The notes under the pieces: generated by a model
What the model saw: the letters and a program-made list of their open reading frames with translations, nothing else
Told to the model about the DNA's origin: nothing
The model's database searches: none
Made by a program: the position numbers and the translations under genes
Assembly: GCA_028824295.1 (NCBI GenBank)
Contig: JAPPED010000021.1
Coordinates: 1 to 64,000 of the forward strand
Origin: Rhodospirillales bacterium
GTDB taxonomy: Bacteria > Pseudomonadota > Alphaproteobacteria > TMED109
Length of the DNA stretch: 64,000 nt
Reading direction: 5' to 3'
Shown here: positions 45,630 to 54,631 of the stretch, in pieces
Layout: the number at the start of each line of letters is the position of its first letter
How positions within the stretch are numbered: the stretch's first letter is position 1

Positions 45630-47084
45630 ATGACGACAAGAACCGGTGCCGAATATGTCAGTGGCCTGCGCGCCGACGGCCGCGAGGTCTGGCTGGGCGG
45701 AGAACGGGTGCAGGACGTGACCGAGCACCCGGCGTTCGTGGGCTCGGTTCGAGGCGTATCCGGATTCTTCGATTGGCAGCACCTGCACGCGGGGGATTGC
45801 ATCTTTGCCGATCCGGTGTCGAAACAGCCCACCGGCATCAGCCATCTCATTCCGCGAAGCGCCGACGATCTGCTCCGTCGCCACACTGGCCTGGAACAAC
45901 TGGCGCGTTACAGCATGGGGATGCTGGGACGCACACCGGACTACGTGAACCTTACGTTTGCGGGCTTCGCTGGTCAGCCAAGTGTCTGGTCTGCAAACGG
46001 CAATGCACAGGGTGCGGAGAACCTGGTCGCGTTTCAGCGCCACGTCGCCGAGAAGGACCTAGCACTGACCCACACGATCATTCACCCCACCGTGGACGGG
46101 CGACTCCCTCCGTACGACGGCGTCAACGGAGAAGTGGCCCTCAGGAAGGTGTCTGAAACCAGCGAGGGAATCGTCGTCCGGGGAGCCCGGATCCTGGCCA
46201 CGCTCGGACCGTTCGCTGACGAGCTGGCGGTCTATCCGGGCCAGCCTATCCCGAAGGATCGTGACGACGTGGCACTGGTGTTCTCGATTCCATTGTCCAG
46301 CCCAGGTCTCAAGATCATTTGCCGCGATCATTATGGGCTCGATGCCGACCCCTTCGACAAACCCTTCTCGTCCCGTTTCGACGAGCAGGACGCTTTCGTC
46401 GTGTTCGACGACGTCGAAGTACCGCGAGACCGCATCTTCCTGGACGGCGATCCCGCGACCTACAACGCCGTGATGGCCCGGGGGTGGGTGGGCAACATCA
46501 TGCAGCAGACCTGCATACGGGCGATGGTAAAGCTGGAATTTGCCTATGAGCTCTGCTGTCGCATGGCGGACGCGATCGGCCAAAGCCGCCGGCCGGACGT
46601 AATGCAGATGCTGGGGGAGATCTGGAGCTACGCCGAACTCACCCGGTCCGCAGTACGAGCGGCAGAAGCCGACGCACATGAATTCGCGGACGGCACGTGG
46701 TTCTGCAGCGAAGCGCCCTTCCGGGCGCTTCGCCCGACCCTGCCGGCGTGGATGCCCCGGGTGAACGAGGTCATCAAGCGCATCGCGTCACACAATCTGC
46801 TGGCGACGCCTTCAAGAGCGGGACTCGACCATCCCGACCTCCGCCCCTGGCTCGACCGCTACCTGCCGGGTGCCGGCGACATTGACCCGGAAGCACGAAG
46901 CCGCCTGTTCCGGACAGCCTGGGATTTTGCCGGTTCCGCGCTCGGGGGGCGCATGGAACTGTACGAGCGCTACTACCTCGCTTCCGCCGCGCGCGCCTAT
47001 GCGCTGGCCCACCTGGGCGCCCAGAACGAACGCGAGTGGGCCCAAGTCCCGGCATTCTGGTCGCACCTGGACGCCGCCCCCTAG
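45630..47084 (+). CDS. hpaB: 4-hydroxyphenylacetate 3-hydroxylase-family FADH2-dependent monooxygenase
   Basis: The oxygenase component that hydroxylates a phenol ortho to the OH, using FADH2 from a separate reductase. The 484-residue protein has the family start TGAEYVSGLR...VQDVTEHPAF, NLTFAGFAG, ALTHTIIHPTVDGR, VVRGARILATLGPFADELAVYPG, DEQDAFVVFDDVEVPRDRIFL and GWVGNIMQQTCIRAMVKLEF. No HpaC-type flavin reductase gene is found in the window, so reduced flavin must come from elsewhere. It is the first gene of hpaB-hpaE-hpaD-(FAH)-ligase. The substrate is likely 4-hydroxyphenylacetate, given hpaE and hpaD next to it. Confidence 0.9.
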   Translation: MTTRTGAEYVSGLRADGREVWLGGERVQDVTEHPAFVGSVRGVSGFFDWQHLHAGDCIFADPVSKQPTGISHLIPRSADDLLRRHTGLEQLARYSMGMLGRTPDYVNLTFAGFAGQPSVWSANGNAQGAENLVAFQRHVAEKDLALTHTIIHPTVDGRLPPYDGVNGEVALRKVSETSEGIVVRGARILATLGPFADELAVYPGQPIPKDRDDVALVFSIPLSSPGLKIICRDHYGLDADPFDKPFSSRFDEQDAFVVFDDVEVPRDRIFLDGDPATYNAVMARGWVGNIMQQTCIRAMVKLEFAYELCCRMADAIGQSRRPDVMQMLGEIWSYAELTRSAVRAAEADAHEFADGTWFCSEAPFRALRPTLPAWMPRVNEVIKRIASHNLLATPSRAGLDHPDLRPWLDRYLPGAGDIDPEARSRLFRTAWDFAGSALGGRMELYERYYLASAARAYALAHLGAQNEREWAQVPAFWSHLDAAP

Positions 47085-47088
47085 ACAG

Positions 47089-48552
47089 ATGTCGAGGCAC
47101 CTTCGTATCGCCTCCGTCGATGTCGACACACGGCACTGGATTGGCGGGCAGCGAATTGCTTCGTCCGACACGTTCGAACTGCTCTCGCCCATTGACCAGC
47201 AGCCGCTTGGCGAGATCTGCGCAGCCTCTGCAGGCGAAGTGGACGCGGCGGTCCGGGCGGCGCGAAACGCGTTCCCGGAATGGGCAGCCCTAGGACCGAC
47301 AGGCCGCAGACCGATCCTGGAACGCCTGGCGACGCGGATTCGCCATCACACGCAAGACCTTGCCATTGTCGAAACCCACGACAATGGATCCCTGCTCATC
47401 GGAAACGAGAAGAACATCGTGGCGAGGTCCGCGCACAACATTGCGTTTTTCGCCGAACTTGCGTCGCAGATCGACGGCGAGGTCATCACCGGCGACACCG
47501 TCGACAACCACGTTCGCTACGAACCCGCCGGGGTGGCGGCGCTGATCACGCCCTGGAACGCGCCGTTAATGCTGAGCACATGGAAGGTGGGTCCGGCCCT
47601 GGCGGCCGGCAACACCGTGGTACTCAAACCGCCGGAATGGGCTCCGCTCACCTGCTCACTGCTGGCCGATCTGGCAAGTGAGGCCGGTCTGCCTCCCGGC
47701 GTGCTGAACGTTGTGCAGGGCACTGGCGGCGAAGCCGGCGCTTCCCTGGCGGCGCACCCGGACATCGACCGCATCAGCTTTACGGGCTCACCCGAAACGG
47801 CTCGCCGGATCGGCCAGGCCGCGGCCGCGTCGTTGACGCCGGTCAGCTTCGAGCTTGGCGGCAAGTCGCCGTTCATCGTGTTTGCGGATGCCGACGCCGA
47901 TGCAGCCGCGCGAACCATCGCCCACCAGTACATCAATGCCGGACAGGTATGCCTCGCCGGAACCCGCGTGCTCGTGGAACGGAGCATCGCCGAGCCACTG
48001 CTCCGCAAGGTGCAGGTTGCGACGGCGAAGCTGCCCGTCGGTGACCCTCGGTCGCGGGCAACCCGCGTCGGCCCGCTGATCCATTCGCAGCAGCTTGCGC
48101 GAGTGCACGGTTACGTGGAGCGCGCCTCGGCAAACGGCGCTCGGCCGGTGTTCGGGGGGCGTCCGCATGCTTTCGCCGAGCTCTACTACGAGCCGACCCT
48201 CCTGGTCGACGTTGCACCCGACGACGAGATCTTCCAGGAAGAGGTGTTCGGTCCCGTGCTTACCTGGAACGTGTTCGATGACGAGGAAGAGGCGCTTTTG
48301 CTCGCCAATGCCACACGTTACGGGCTCGCCGCCATGGTCTACACGTCGGACCAGGCCAAGGCCAAGCGGATGGCCGCCGCCATTGTCGCGGGCACCGTGT
48401 GGGTCAACTGCTTTTTCGTTCGCGACCTAGCCGCCCCGTTCGGTGGCGCGAGGATCTCGGGGATCGGTCGCGAGGGCGGACGTTGGAGTTTCGATTTCTT
48501 TTGCGACGTCAAGAATGTAGTCATGCAAAAGGAAAGCTTCGGGAGCCCGTAG
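47089..48552 (+). CDS. hpaE: Aldehyde dehydrogenase, HpaE-like (carboxymethyl-hydroxymuconic semialdehyde dehydrogenase)
   Basis: Oxidises the ring-cleavage semialdehyde of homoprotocatechuate to the diacid. The 487-residue protein has all aldehyde dehydrogenase elements: ALITPWNAPLMLSTWKVGPALAAGNTVVLKPPEWAP, FTGSPETARRIGQ, Glu255 in FELGGKSP and the nucleophile Cys288 in NAGQVCLAGTR. The end FGGARISGIGREGGRWSFDFFCDVKNVVMQ is HpaE-like. The ATG lies 4 bases after the hpaB stop; the frame is open far upstream inside hpaB, which I ignore. Only a one-base gap separates it from hpaD. Confidence 0.9.
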   Translation: MSRHLRIASVDVDTRHWIGGQRIASSDTFELLSPIDQQPLGEICAASAGEVDAAVRAARNAFPEWAALGPTGRRPILERLATRIRHHTQDLAIVETHDNGSLLIGNEKNIVARSAHNIAFFAELASQIDGEVITGDTVDNHVRYEPAGVAALITPWNAPLMLSTWKVGPALAAGNTVVLKPPEWAPLTCSLLADLASEAGLPPGVLNVVQGTGGEAGASLAAHPDIDRISFTGSPETARRIGQAAAASLTPVSFELGGKSPFIVFADADADAAARTIAHQYINAGQVCLAGTRVLVERSIAEPLLRKVQVATAKLPVGDPRSRATRVGPLIHSQQLARVHGYVERASANGARPVFGGRPHAFAELYYEPTLLVDVAPDDEIFQEEVFGPVLTWNVFDDEEEALLLANATRYGLAAMVYTSDQAKAKRMAAAIVAGTVWVNCFFVRDLAAPFGGARISGIGREGGRWSFDFFCDVKNVVMQKESFGSP

Positions 48553-48553
48553 C

Positions 48554-49429
48554 GTGGGTGAGATCGTAAGCGCAGCGGTGGTCGGTCACGTCCCCACCGT
48601 CATGCTGGAGGAGGACGTCCGGCGGAGACTCGGAGGCAGGGGACGGGACACGACCTTGGTCGAGGGGTACCGGCGCCTGAAAACGCACTTCGAGGCCAAG
48701 GCGGTCGATTGCTGGGTGGTCTTCGATACCCACTGGTTCACCACAACCGAACACGTCATTGCAGGTGCCCGGCATCACCAGGGCGTCTACACCTCGGAAG
48801 AAGTGCCCAGGGTCATTCACGAACTTCCTTTCGACTACGCCGGCGCCCCGGAACTTGCCGAGGCTATCCGGTGCGTGGCAAAGGAACGGCGCATCAGGAT
48901 GACCAACGTCACCACGCCGACGCTGCCTCATCACTATCCCACGATCAATCTCGTCCATCACATGCGCCGTGACGAGAGAATCCTGTCCACCGGCGTCTGT
49001 CAGACCGCAGAGCTCGACGACTATCTCGCTTTCGGCGAAGTCATTGCCGCCGCGGTGGCGCGCACGCCGGCCCGGGTCGCCCTGCTCGGGAGTGGTGGCC
49101 TGTCGCATAGATTCTGGCCGTTGCAAGCCCTTTTCGATCATCAGGACTACGATCCAAGCAACGTCATCACGCCTGAAGCGCAGGCCGCGGACCGCCATGT
49201 GCTGGAATGCTGGGAACGCGGCGACCACGCTGCGGTTTGCGATTTCTACCCGGAGTACCGTCGCCATGGGCCGGAAGGACGTTTCGCCCACTACCTGATG
49301 CTGCTGGGCGCCATCGGCGGACGCGCCTGTAAGGCCCGCGGCAAGCGGTACTCGGCCTACGAGAATTCGATTGGCACCGGCCAGGTCCATGTGGTTTTCG
49401 ATGTAGGGAACCAGCAGGCCGTCGGTTGA
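48554..49429 (+). CDS. hpaD: Homoprotocatechuate (3,4-dihydroxyphenylacetate) 2,3-dioxygenase, type III extradiol
   Basis: A LigB-superfamily Fe(II) dioxygenase that opens the catechol ring. The 291-residue protein has SAAVVGHVPTVML with the first metal His, VVFDTHWFTTTEHV, TTPTLPHHYPTINLVHHM and LLGSGGLSHRFWP with catalytic His. The C-terminal RYSAYENSIGTGQVHVVFDV is typical of HpaD. The start is GTG one base after the hpaE stop. It is followed by 190 bp without a clear gene before the FAH-family gene. Confidence 0.92.
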   Translation: MGEIVSAAVVGHVPTVMLEEDVRRRLGGRGRDTTLVEGYRRLKTHFEAKAVDCWVVFDTHWFTTTEHVIAGARHHQGVYTSEEVPRVIHELPFDYAGAPELAEAIRCVAKERRIRMTNVTTPTLPHHYPTINLVHHMRRDERILSTGVCQTAELDDYLAFGEVIAAAVARTPARVALLGSGGLSHRFWPLQALFDHQDYDPSNVITPEAQAADRHVLECWERGDHAAVCDFYPEYRRHGPEGRFAHYLMLLGAIGGRACKARGKRYSAYENSIGTGQVHVVFDVGNQQAVG

Positions 49430-49620
49430 CGGGAGACGCGCGAATGACACCGGAGGGACCTTGCCGCAATGTCTGATCAGCACTCCGTCTTCCGAGCACG
49501 GCACGAGAGGTCCAGCTCCCTCGTCCGGGAAGGGAACGAGCCTCCAAAAGACCGCCTGCCCGCTGCATCGATCCCCTGCCCGGAAGCGGACGGCCACGGG
49601 CGGCCCGCAGGGAGCGAGAC

Positions 49621-50559
49621 GTGAACGTCCTCGATGGTCCGCGTCGGGAGCGACGCCGCGTGCTGCTCGAGGGTCGAGCACAGTGGTCCGAACCGGAGGG
49701 AGACAGGCTCGCGCTGTCCGACGGTCGCCGGATACCGGAACACGAGGCAGTCTATTTGCCTCCTTGTGAGCCCAGCAAGATCATTTGCGTGCACCTGAAC
49801 TACCGGTCGCGCGCCATCGAATTCGGGCGCGATCTCGAGGGCGAAACCCCGACCTACTTCTCGAAACCGGTGAGCGCGCTCAACGTTCATCGCGGTGACC
49901 TCGTGCGGCCGGTTGGTTGCCACTGGCTCAACTACGAGGGAGAGATCGCTGCGATCGTCGGGAGGCCGATGAAGAACGTGTCCGGCGAGGAAGTCTGGGA
50001 GCACATCGCGGGCTTCACCCCTGCCAACGACATCGGCGCGCATGATTTCCGCGGCACTGACGCCGGCTCCATGCTGCGGGTCAAGGGCATGGACGGCTTT
50101 TGCCCGATCGGCCCGGGAATCGTGAGCGGTGTCGACCTGCGGAACTCAGGACTTCGCACCTATCTCAACGGCCGAATCGTCCAGGAAGGTCCTGTTAGCG
50201 AGATGATCTGGGGAATCGACTATCTCCTCGCGGATCTGAGCCGCCACATCACGCTGCTGCCGGGCGACATCGTACTGACAGGCACGCCGTGGCACTCGCG
50301 GCCGATGGCGGTCGGCGACGTCGTCGAGGTCGAGATCGACGAACTCGGCCGCCTTTCCAACACCGTGGTGGAAGGTCCGGCCCCAAGGCAGGCCGTGGGC
50401 CATCAGCCCGACAACAGCAAGGGGGTCAGGGCGGTAGCGCTGGGCAAGGACTACCACCGCATGAAGGACGAAGGCTACGGCGTCGAGCCCGCGGACTACT
50501 TCAGCGTCCGCGACGAATTTCTGCGTCGCAACCGGGAGGAAGGGCCAGAGCGTGCCTGA
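49621..50559 (+). CDS. hpaG: Fumarylacetoacetate hydrolase-family protein, HpaG-like isomerase/decarboxylase
   Basis: Acts on the ring-cleavage acid: decarboxylation of 5-oxopent-3-ene-1,2,5-tricarboxylate and/or isomerisation of the resulting dienoate. The 312-residue single FAH domain has KIICVHLNYRSRAIEFG, PTYFSKPVSALN, the metal Glu pair in LNYEGEIAAIVGR, GFTPANDIGAHDFRG, KGMDGFCPIGP and GDIVLTGTPWHSRPMAVGDVVEVEI. E. coli HpaG is a two-domain fusion; this is a single domain. The GTG start follows GGGAG. Eight bases overlap the next gene. Confidence 0.83.
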   Translation: MNVLDGPRRERRRVLLEGRAQWSEPEGDRLALSDGRRIPEHEAVYLPPCEPSKIICVHLNYRSRAIEFGRDLEGETPTYFSKPVSALNVHRGDLVRPVGCHWLNYEGEIAAIVGRPMKNVSGEEVWEHIAGFTPANDIGAHDFRGTDAGSMLRVKGMDGFCPIGPGIVSGVDLRNSGLRTYLNGRIVQEGPVSEMIWGIDYLLADLSRHITLLPGDIVLTGTPWHSRPMAVGDVVEVEIDELGRLSNTVVEGPAPRQAVGHQPDNSKGVRAVALGKDYHRMKDEGYGVEPADYFSVRDEFLRRNREEGPERA

Positions 50560-51799
50560 CCCCTGTGCGCCCGGCATCGGGGAGTTGGGCCACCATGAAC
50601 CGGCACTCAGGGACGCGATCGACCGTGCACGATGCGAGATTCCCCTGTATGCCGAACTCCACCGCAATACGAGATCTCTCGATCTGCGCGCGCTGCCCAG
50701 CTGCAGCAAGTCCGACCTGACCGACCTGGGTCCGCTGCCGCTGTCCGCCCGCCCGCTGTCGCAGATGTATCGGGTATCAGCAACATCCGGCACCACCGGT
50801 TCGCGCCTGTTGATCGGCTTCACGGAAGGCGACTGGCAGGCGATCCGGAAACAGTACCGCTGGGTGGCGAAATGCATCGGCATCGGGAACACCGATGTCC
50901 TGCTGAACACGCACGGCGGGGGGCTCTGGATCGGCGCTCCGTCACTCGATGAACTGGCGCATTCCTGCGGTGCCGCCACCGTGCCTTGCGGGCCGACGGG
51001 GGCAGCTCAGGCCATCGAATGGCTTCGGGAGTTGCCGGTGACACTGATCTCGGCCACCCCCTCCTATATGCGTGTACTCGCCGAAACGGCTGCCCGTGCC
51101 GGAGATGACCTAGAGCGGCTCGACCTCAGGATGGGCCTGCTCGGCGGAGAGGGATCGAGCGTCTCCCTGAAGCGGAGCACCTCGCGCGCATTTGGGCGTG
51201 GCTTTCACTGGCAGGAGTTGTATGGGGCGACCGAAACCGGCGGACCGATCCTGGCGTTCGCACCGCCGGCGAAGCCGTTTGGCGGTCGACTGAACATCAA
51301 CACCGAGTACTTTGTGGTGGAACTGCTTCATCCCGACGTGGATGAACCCGTTGCGGCCGGTGAGGTCGGTGAAGTCACGCTGAGCACGCCCTACCGCGAA
51401 GGCACGGTACTGCTTCGATACCGAACGAGGGATCTCGCGGTATCGGTGCCCGCAGAACGTGATTCGTCGGGCTGGCCCCAGATTTCGGCCCTTGTCGGGC
51501 GCGTGGACGACGCCATCAAGGTGCGCGGCGCCCTCGTCTATCCGAGCGTGATCGAAGACGTGCTGGTCGGACAGTTGCGCCAAGGCGCGGAGTGGCGCAT
51601 CGAGGTAGACAGGAAGCAGGCCGCACACGACACGATCGCTGTGCGGTACGAGCACCCGGACGATTCTCTCCAATCCGGGCTCTTTGACGACTTGTACCGG
51701 CGCCTCGGGGTCAGACTGTGTCTCGAGGCCGTCCCGCCCGACACGTTCCCGCGGTTCAGCGGCAAGGCCGCCCGGGTCGTGGACAGGCGCGCGGACTGA
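50552..51799 (+). CDS. AMP-forming acyl-CoA ligase, PaaK (phenylacetate-CoA ligase)-like
   Basis: An adenylate-forming enzyme of 415 residues. It has the P-loop YRVSATSGTTGSRLLIGFT, the ATP-binding ELYGATETGGPILAF, RYRTRDLAVSV, and the hinge and C-terminal subdomain VGRVDDAIKVRGALVYPSVIEDVL. This is the layout of phenylacetate-CoA ligases, which activate aryl acids. The product would be an aryl-acetyl-CoA or a CoA ester of a pathway intermediate. Its position after an hpaG-like gene is unusual, since the homoprotocatechuate route uses free acids. Confidence 0.85.
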   Translation: MPDPCAPGIGELGHHEPALRDAIDRARCEIPLYAELHRNTRSLDLRALPSCSKSDLTDLGPLPLSARPLSQMYRVSATSGTTGSRLLIGFTEGDWQAIRKQYRWVAKCIGIGNTDVLLNTHGGGLWIGAPSLDELAHSCGAATVPCGPTGAAQAIEWLRELPVTLISATPSYMRVLAETAARAGDDLERLDLRMGLLGGEGSSVSLKRSTSRAFGRGFHWQELYGATETGGPILAFAPPAKPFGGRLNINTEYFVVELLHPDVDEPVAAGEVGEVTLSTPYREGTVLLRYRTRDLAVSVPAERDSSGWPQISALVGRVDDAIKVRGALVYPSVIEDVLVGQLRQGAEWRIEVDRKQAAHDTIAVRYEHPDDSLQSGLFDDLYRRLGVRLCLEAVPPDTFPRFSGKAARVVDRRAD

Positions 51800-51972
51800 C
51801 GGCCCCCGAGGATTCGAGACCAGGCCCGAAGCGGATGCCGTCGGCCAACAGGCGCGCACGGATGTGGTGATCTGACGCTACGGCGGTAGTGCAGCCCGGA
51901 GAAATTTTCGGCTCCGGACGACGTTCGAGCCCTGCGCCGGCCGGACTGCTCGACAAGGAAGGCAGATGGTTG

Positions 51973-52554
51973 ATGGCTGAACCGATCCAGACAGGCCCCG
52001 CTGCGACTGATTCACCTGATCAGCTCTCGCGAGCCGCGACATTCGAAAGGCACGCCCTCGCACGCCTAGCCGAGGAAGTGGAGACCCAGGTCGACCCGGC
52101 GGTGTTCGCCGCTGCGTTCGATCTCTTCCGGGCCGCCAACCGCTTGATGTACGACTTCGAAGCGAACGTTCACCGACCGCTCGGAATGTCGTGGGCGGGC
52201 TTCAGGGTGCTCTTTTGCACGTGGATCGAAAACGAAGTCGAGCCGCGCGAGCTGGCGAGGCTGTGCGCGGTATCCAGGGGCACGGTATCCAGTGTCCTGA
52301 ACACGCTCGAGCGCGACGCACTCGTCAGCCGCCGGAAGCAATCGGCGGACAGGCGGGTGGTGACGGTGATGATCACCGACAGGGGTCGCCGACGCGTAAA
52401 GGAAGCGTTTGAGCTCCAGCATGCCCGGGAGCGCCAATGGCTGGGGGCCCTCGATCGGGAGACCATCGCCGGTCTCGTGGCACTGCTCCGACACCTGCTC
52501 GAATTGCCGAGACCGGAGATCCGGGCTGCATCGTCCGCCCGGAAGACCCCGTAG
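51973..52554 (+). CDS. MarR-family transcriptional regulator
   Basis: A 193-residue winged-helix dimer-forming regulator. The N-terminal helix is AFDLFRAANRLMYDFEANVHRPLGMSWAGFRVLF, the recognition region ELARLCAVSRGTVSSVLNTLERDALVSRRKQSADRRVVTVMITDRGRRRVKEAF. Families of this kind repress aromatic catabolism genes and release DNA on binding the aromatic acid or CoA ester. The ATG follows AGGAAGG; the frame upstream is longer but lacks conserved residues. The TTTGATATCAAA site before hpaB is the likely target. It is the last gene before the convergent TRAP genes. Confidence 0.88.
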   Translation: MAEPIQTGPAATDSPDQLSRAATFERHALARLAEEVETQVDPAVFAAAFDLFRAANRLMYDFEANVHRPLGMSWAGFRVLFCTWIENEVEPRELARLCAVSRGTVSSVLNTLERDALVSRRKQSADRRVVTVMITDRGRRRVKEAFELQHARERQWLGALDRETIAGLVALLRHLLELPRPEIRAASSARKTP

Positions 52555-52758
52555 TCGCCTGCGCGGCGGCGGGCGGGCCGAGACGGAGTCAACGCCGATC
52601 GTGATGGAAGCTTGATCGTCGGACGGACGATGAGGGCTGATGAGGGATCAGAAGAACCCGTGTCGGCCTAAGTCTTGCCGGAAACCCGGGCGCCGCCGAC
52701 CAGATCGCGAGCGACCGAGAAGGATCGCCGACCTGTCCTGTCGCCAGCCGGGCCCGGT

Positions 52759-54117
52759 TTAGCCAGACAACGCCTGCGGGAGCCAAAGCGCGAGCACGGG
52801 AAAGGCCAGGAGCAACCCCACGCGCAGCAGTTCGGCGCAGAAGAACGGGGCGACGCCACGGAAGATCTCGATCATCGGCGTGTCCCGGGCCAGGGCCGAG
52901 ATGACGAAGGCGTTCATCCCTACCGGTGGTGTAATCAGCCCGAGTTCCACCACGATGAGCGCAAGAATGCCGAACCAGATCTTCAAGTGCTCGGTTGACA
53001 TGCCGAACCCAGCCTCGTCCGCCGTCATGTAGAGCCCACCGTTGAGGTCCACGAGTACCGGCCAGAAGAACGGTATGACGAGCAGGATCATGGACAGGCT
53101 GTCCATCAGGCAGCCGAGGAAGATCAGTGCCAGCAGGAGGAGCACCAGTACCACCATGGGTGCCATGCCCGTCGCAAGGATCCACTCGGCCGTCGCCTGC
53201 GGCAGTCCGATGCGCGACATGTAGATCTTCAACAGCTCCGCACCGAACAGGATCAGGTAGATCATTCCGGTGGTGCCGGCGGTCTCGCGTAGCGCCTCCA
53301 CCATCTCCGCCCGGCGGATCTCGCGAGTCCAGGTGCCATAGAGCCAGACCAGCGCCACGCCGACAGCGGCGGCGGGTGTCGGGTTGTAAAAGCCCGCGTA
53401 GATGCCGCCTAGGACGATTCCGAAAATGGCCAGCACCGGTACGACACCCATCGTTGCGTCGCGGAACTCCGCGGCATCCACTCCTTCGTGACGCGGACCG
53501 GCCTCGGGCCGAATGGCGACGTAGATAGCAATGGTCAGCAGGAACAGCAGAACCGCCAGGACCCCCGGCAGCAATGCCGCGGCGAACATGGTGACGATGT
53601 TCGCCTCGACGATGATCGCGTAGATGATGAGGACGACCGACGGCGGGATCAGGATGCCAAGCACCCCGCCCGCGGCGAGGGAGCCGGTCGCGAGTGCCCC
53701 CGAGTAGCGGTAACGCTTGAGTTCGGGCAACGCGACCCGACCCATGGTCGAGGCGGTGGCAAGGGACGAGCCACAGACTGCGCCAAAGCCCGCGCAGCCG
53801 GCGATCGCGGCCATCGCCGTGCCGCCCCTGAGCCAACCAAGCCAGGCGTTGGCCGCGCGGAACAGGGCCATGGAAAGCCCGGCCTTGCCGGCAAGCGCAC
53901 CCATCAAGACGAACATCGGCACGACTGACAGGTCGTAGATCGAGAATTGCCCGTAAGCGAGGGTCTTGAGCTGATTCAAGACCAGCGCAGGCCCGTCGAC
54001 GAATGCGATGCCGACGCCGCCCACCAGAATCATCGCGTAGGCGATGGGCATGCGGATGGCAATCAACGCGGCGAGAGCAACGAGCGAGCCCACGCCAAGG
54101 AGGATCGGTTCAGCCAT
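52759..54117 (-). CDS. dctM: TRAP transporter large permease (DctM type), hpa-associated
   Basis: A 452-residue multi-helix permease. Features include LIAIRMPIAYAMILVGGVGIAFVDGPALVL, SVVPMFVLMGALAGKAGLSMALFRAANAWLG, GSSLATASTMGRVALPELKRY, ATGSLAAGGVLGILIPPSVVLIIYAIIVEANI, FLGCLMDSLSMILLVIPFFWPVL and LGLITPPVGMNAFVISAL. The ATG giving MAEPILLG overlaps the dctQ end by 8 bp. With dctQ and dctP it forms a complete TRAP system convergent with the aromatic cluster, so aromatic-acid uptake is a reasonable guess. Confidence 0.92.
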   Translation of the reverse strand: MAEPILLGVGSLVALAALIAIRMPIAYAMILVGGVGIAFVDGPALVLNQLKTLAYGQFSIYDLSVVPMFVLMGALAGKAGLSMALFRAANAWLGWLRGGTAMAAIAGCAGFGAVCGSSLATASTMGRVALPELKRYRYSGALATGSLAAGGVLGILIPPSVVLIIYAIIVEANIVTMFAAALLPGVLAVLLFLLTIAIYVAIRPEAGPRHEGVDAAEFRDATMGVVPVLAIFGIVLGGIYAGFYNPTPAAAVGVALVWLYGTWTREIRRAEMVEALRETAGTTGMIYLILFGAELLKIYMSRIGLPQATAEWILATGMAPMVVLVLLLLALIFLGCLMDSLSMILLVIPFFWPVLVDLNGGLYMTADEAGFGMSTEHLKIWFGILALIVVELGLITPPVGMNAFVISALARDTPMIEIFRGVAPFFCAELLRVGLLLAFPVLALWLPQALSG

Positions 54118-54631
54118 CTCGCGTCTGACCGGCAGCTCCGCGCGCATTCTCGACCAGTGTGATCGCGGCCGCGGCGACCAGCAGCACAAGGGAAAGCACG
54201 ATAGGTATGAAGCCTATCCAAACAGGTACTTGCATGATCGCCGTGACGTAGTTGTACTCCTTCTGATCAAGGAGGCCGGCGTACATTCGCCAGAGAAGCA
54301 GCACGCTGAAGAGCAGCGCGACGACTGAAGCCAGCAGCTTGAATAACGAGAGTGTCCGTGGGCCAACGCCGGAGGTGAATATGTCCGCCGTCACATTGGC
54401 TCCGGTGAGTTCGCAGTAGGGCAGGAAGGCGAAAGCCGCGACGGCGATGCCCATCTGGGTGATTTCAAAATCTCCCGGGAAGGGAACCCAGACCATGCCG
54501 CCGACGACCGAGGCGACATGCATCACCACGACGACCAGGACGATCAACCCGCCAAACAGTGCCCATGCATCGATGACGGCGGCAACCGCGCCAGAAAGTC
54601 CCGAGCGGCCCGCGCGGGCGGCAATTGCCAC
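54110..54631 (-). CDS. dctQ: TRAP transporter small permease (DctQ type), hpa-associated
   Basis: A 173-residue membrane subunit. Helices: AVIDAWALFGGLIVLVVVVMHVASVV, ITQMGIAVAAFAFLPYCEL, LFKLLASVVALLFSVLLLWRM and VPVWIGFIPIVLSLVLLVAAAAITLV. LTGANVTADIFT matches the conserved DctQ segment after helix two. The GTG start shares its G with the dctP stop (TAGTG), which argues for tight coupling; the frame is open upstream but reads into dctP. Confidence 0.88.
   Translation of the reverse strand: MAIAARAGRSGLSGAVAAVIDAWALFGGLIVLVVVVMHVASVVGGMVWVPFPGDFEITQMGIAVAAFAFLPYCELTGANVTADIFTSGVGPRTLSLFKLLASVVALLFSVLLLWRMYAGLLDQKEYNYVTAIMQVPVWIGFIPIVLSLVLLVAAAAITLVENARGAAGQTRDG

Noticed and set aside
46870-47088. 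N-terminal extension of hpaE into hpaB
   Set aside because: These codons overlap the conserved end of hpaB in another frame and have no aldehyde dehydrogenase features.
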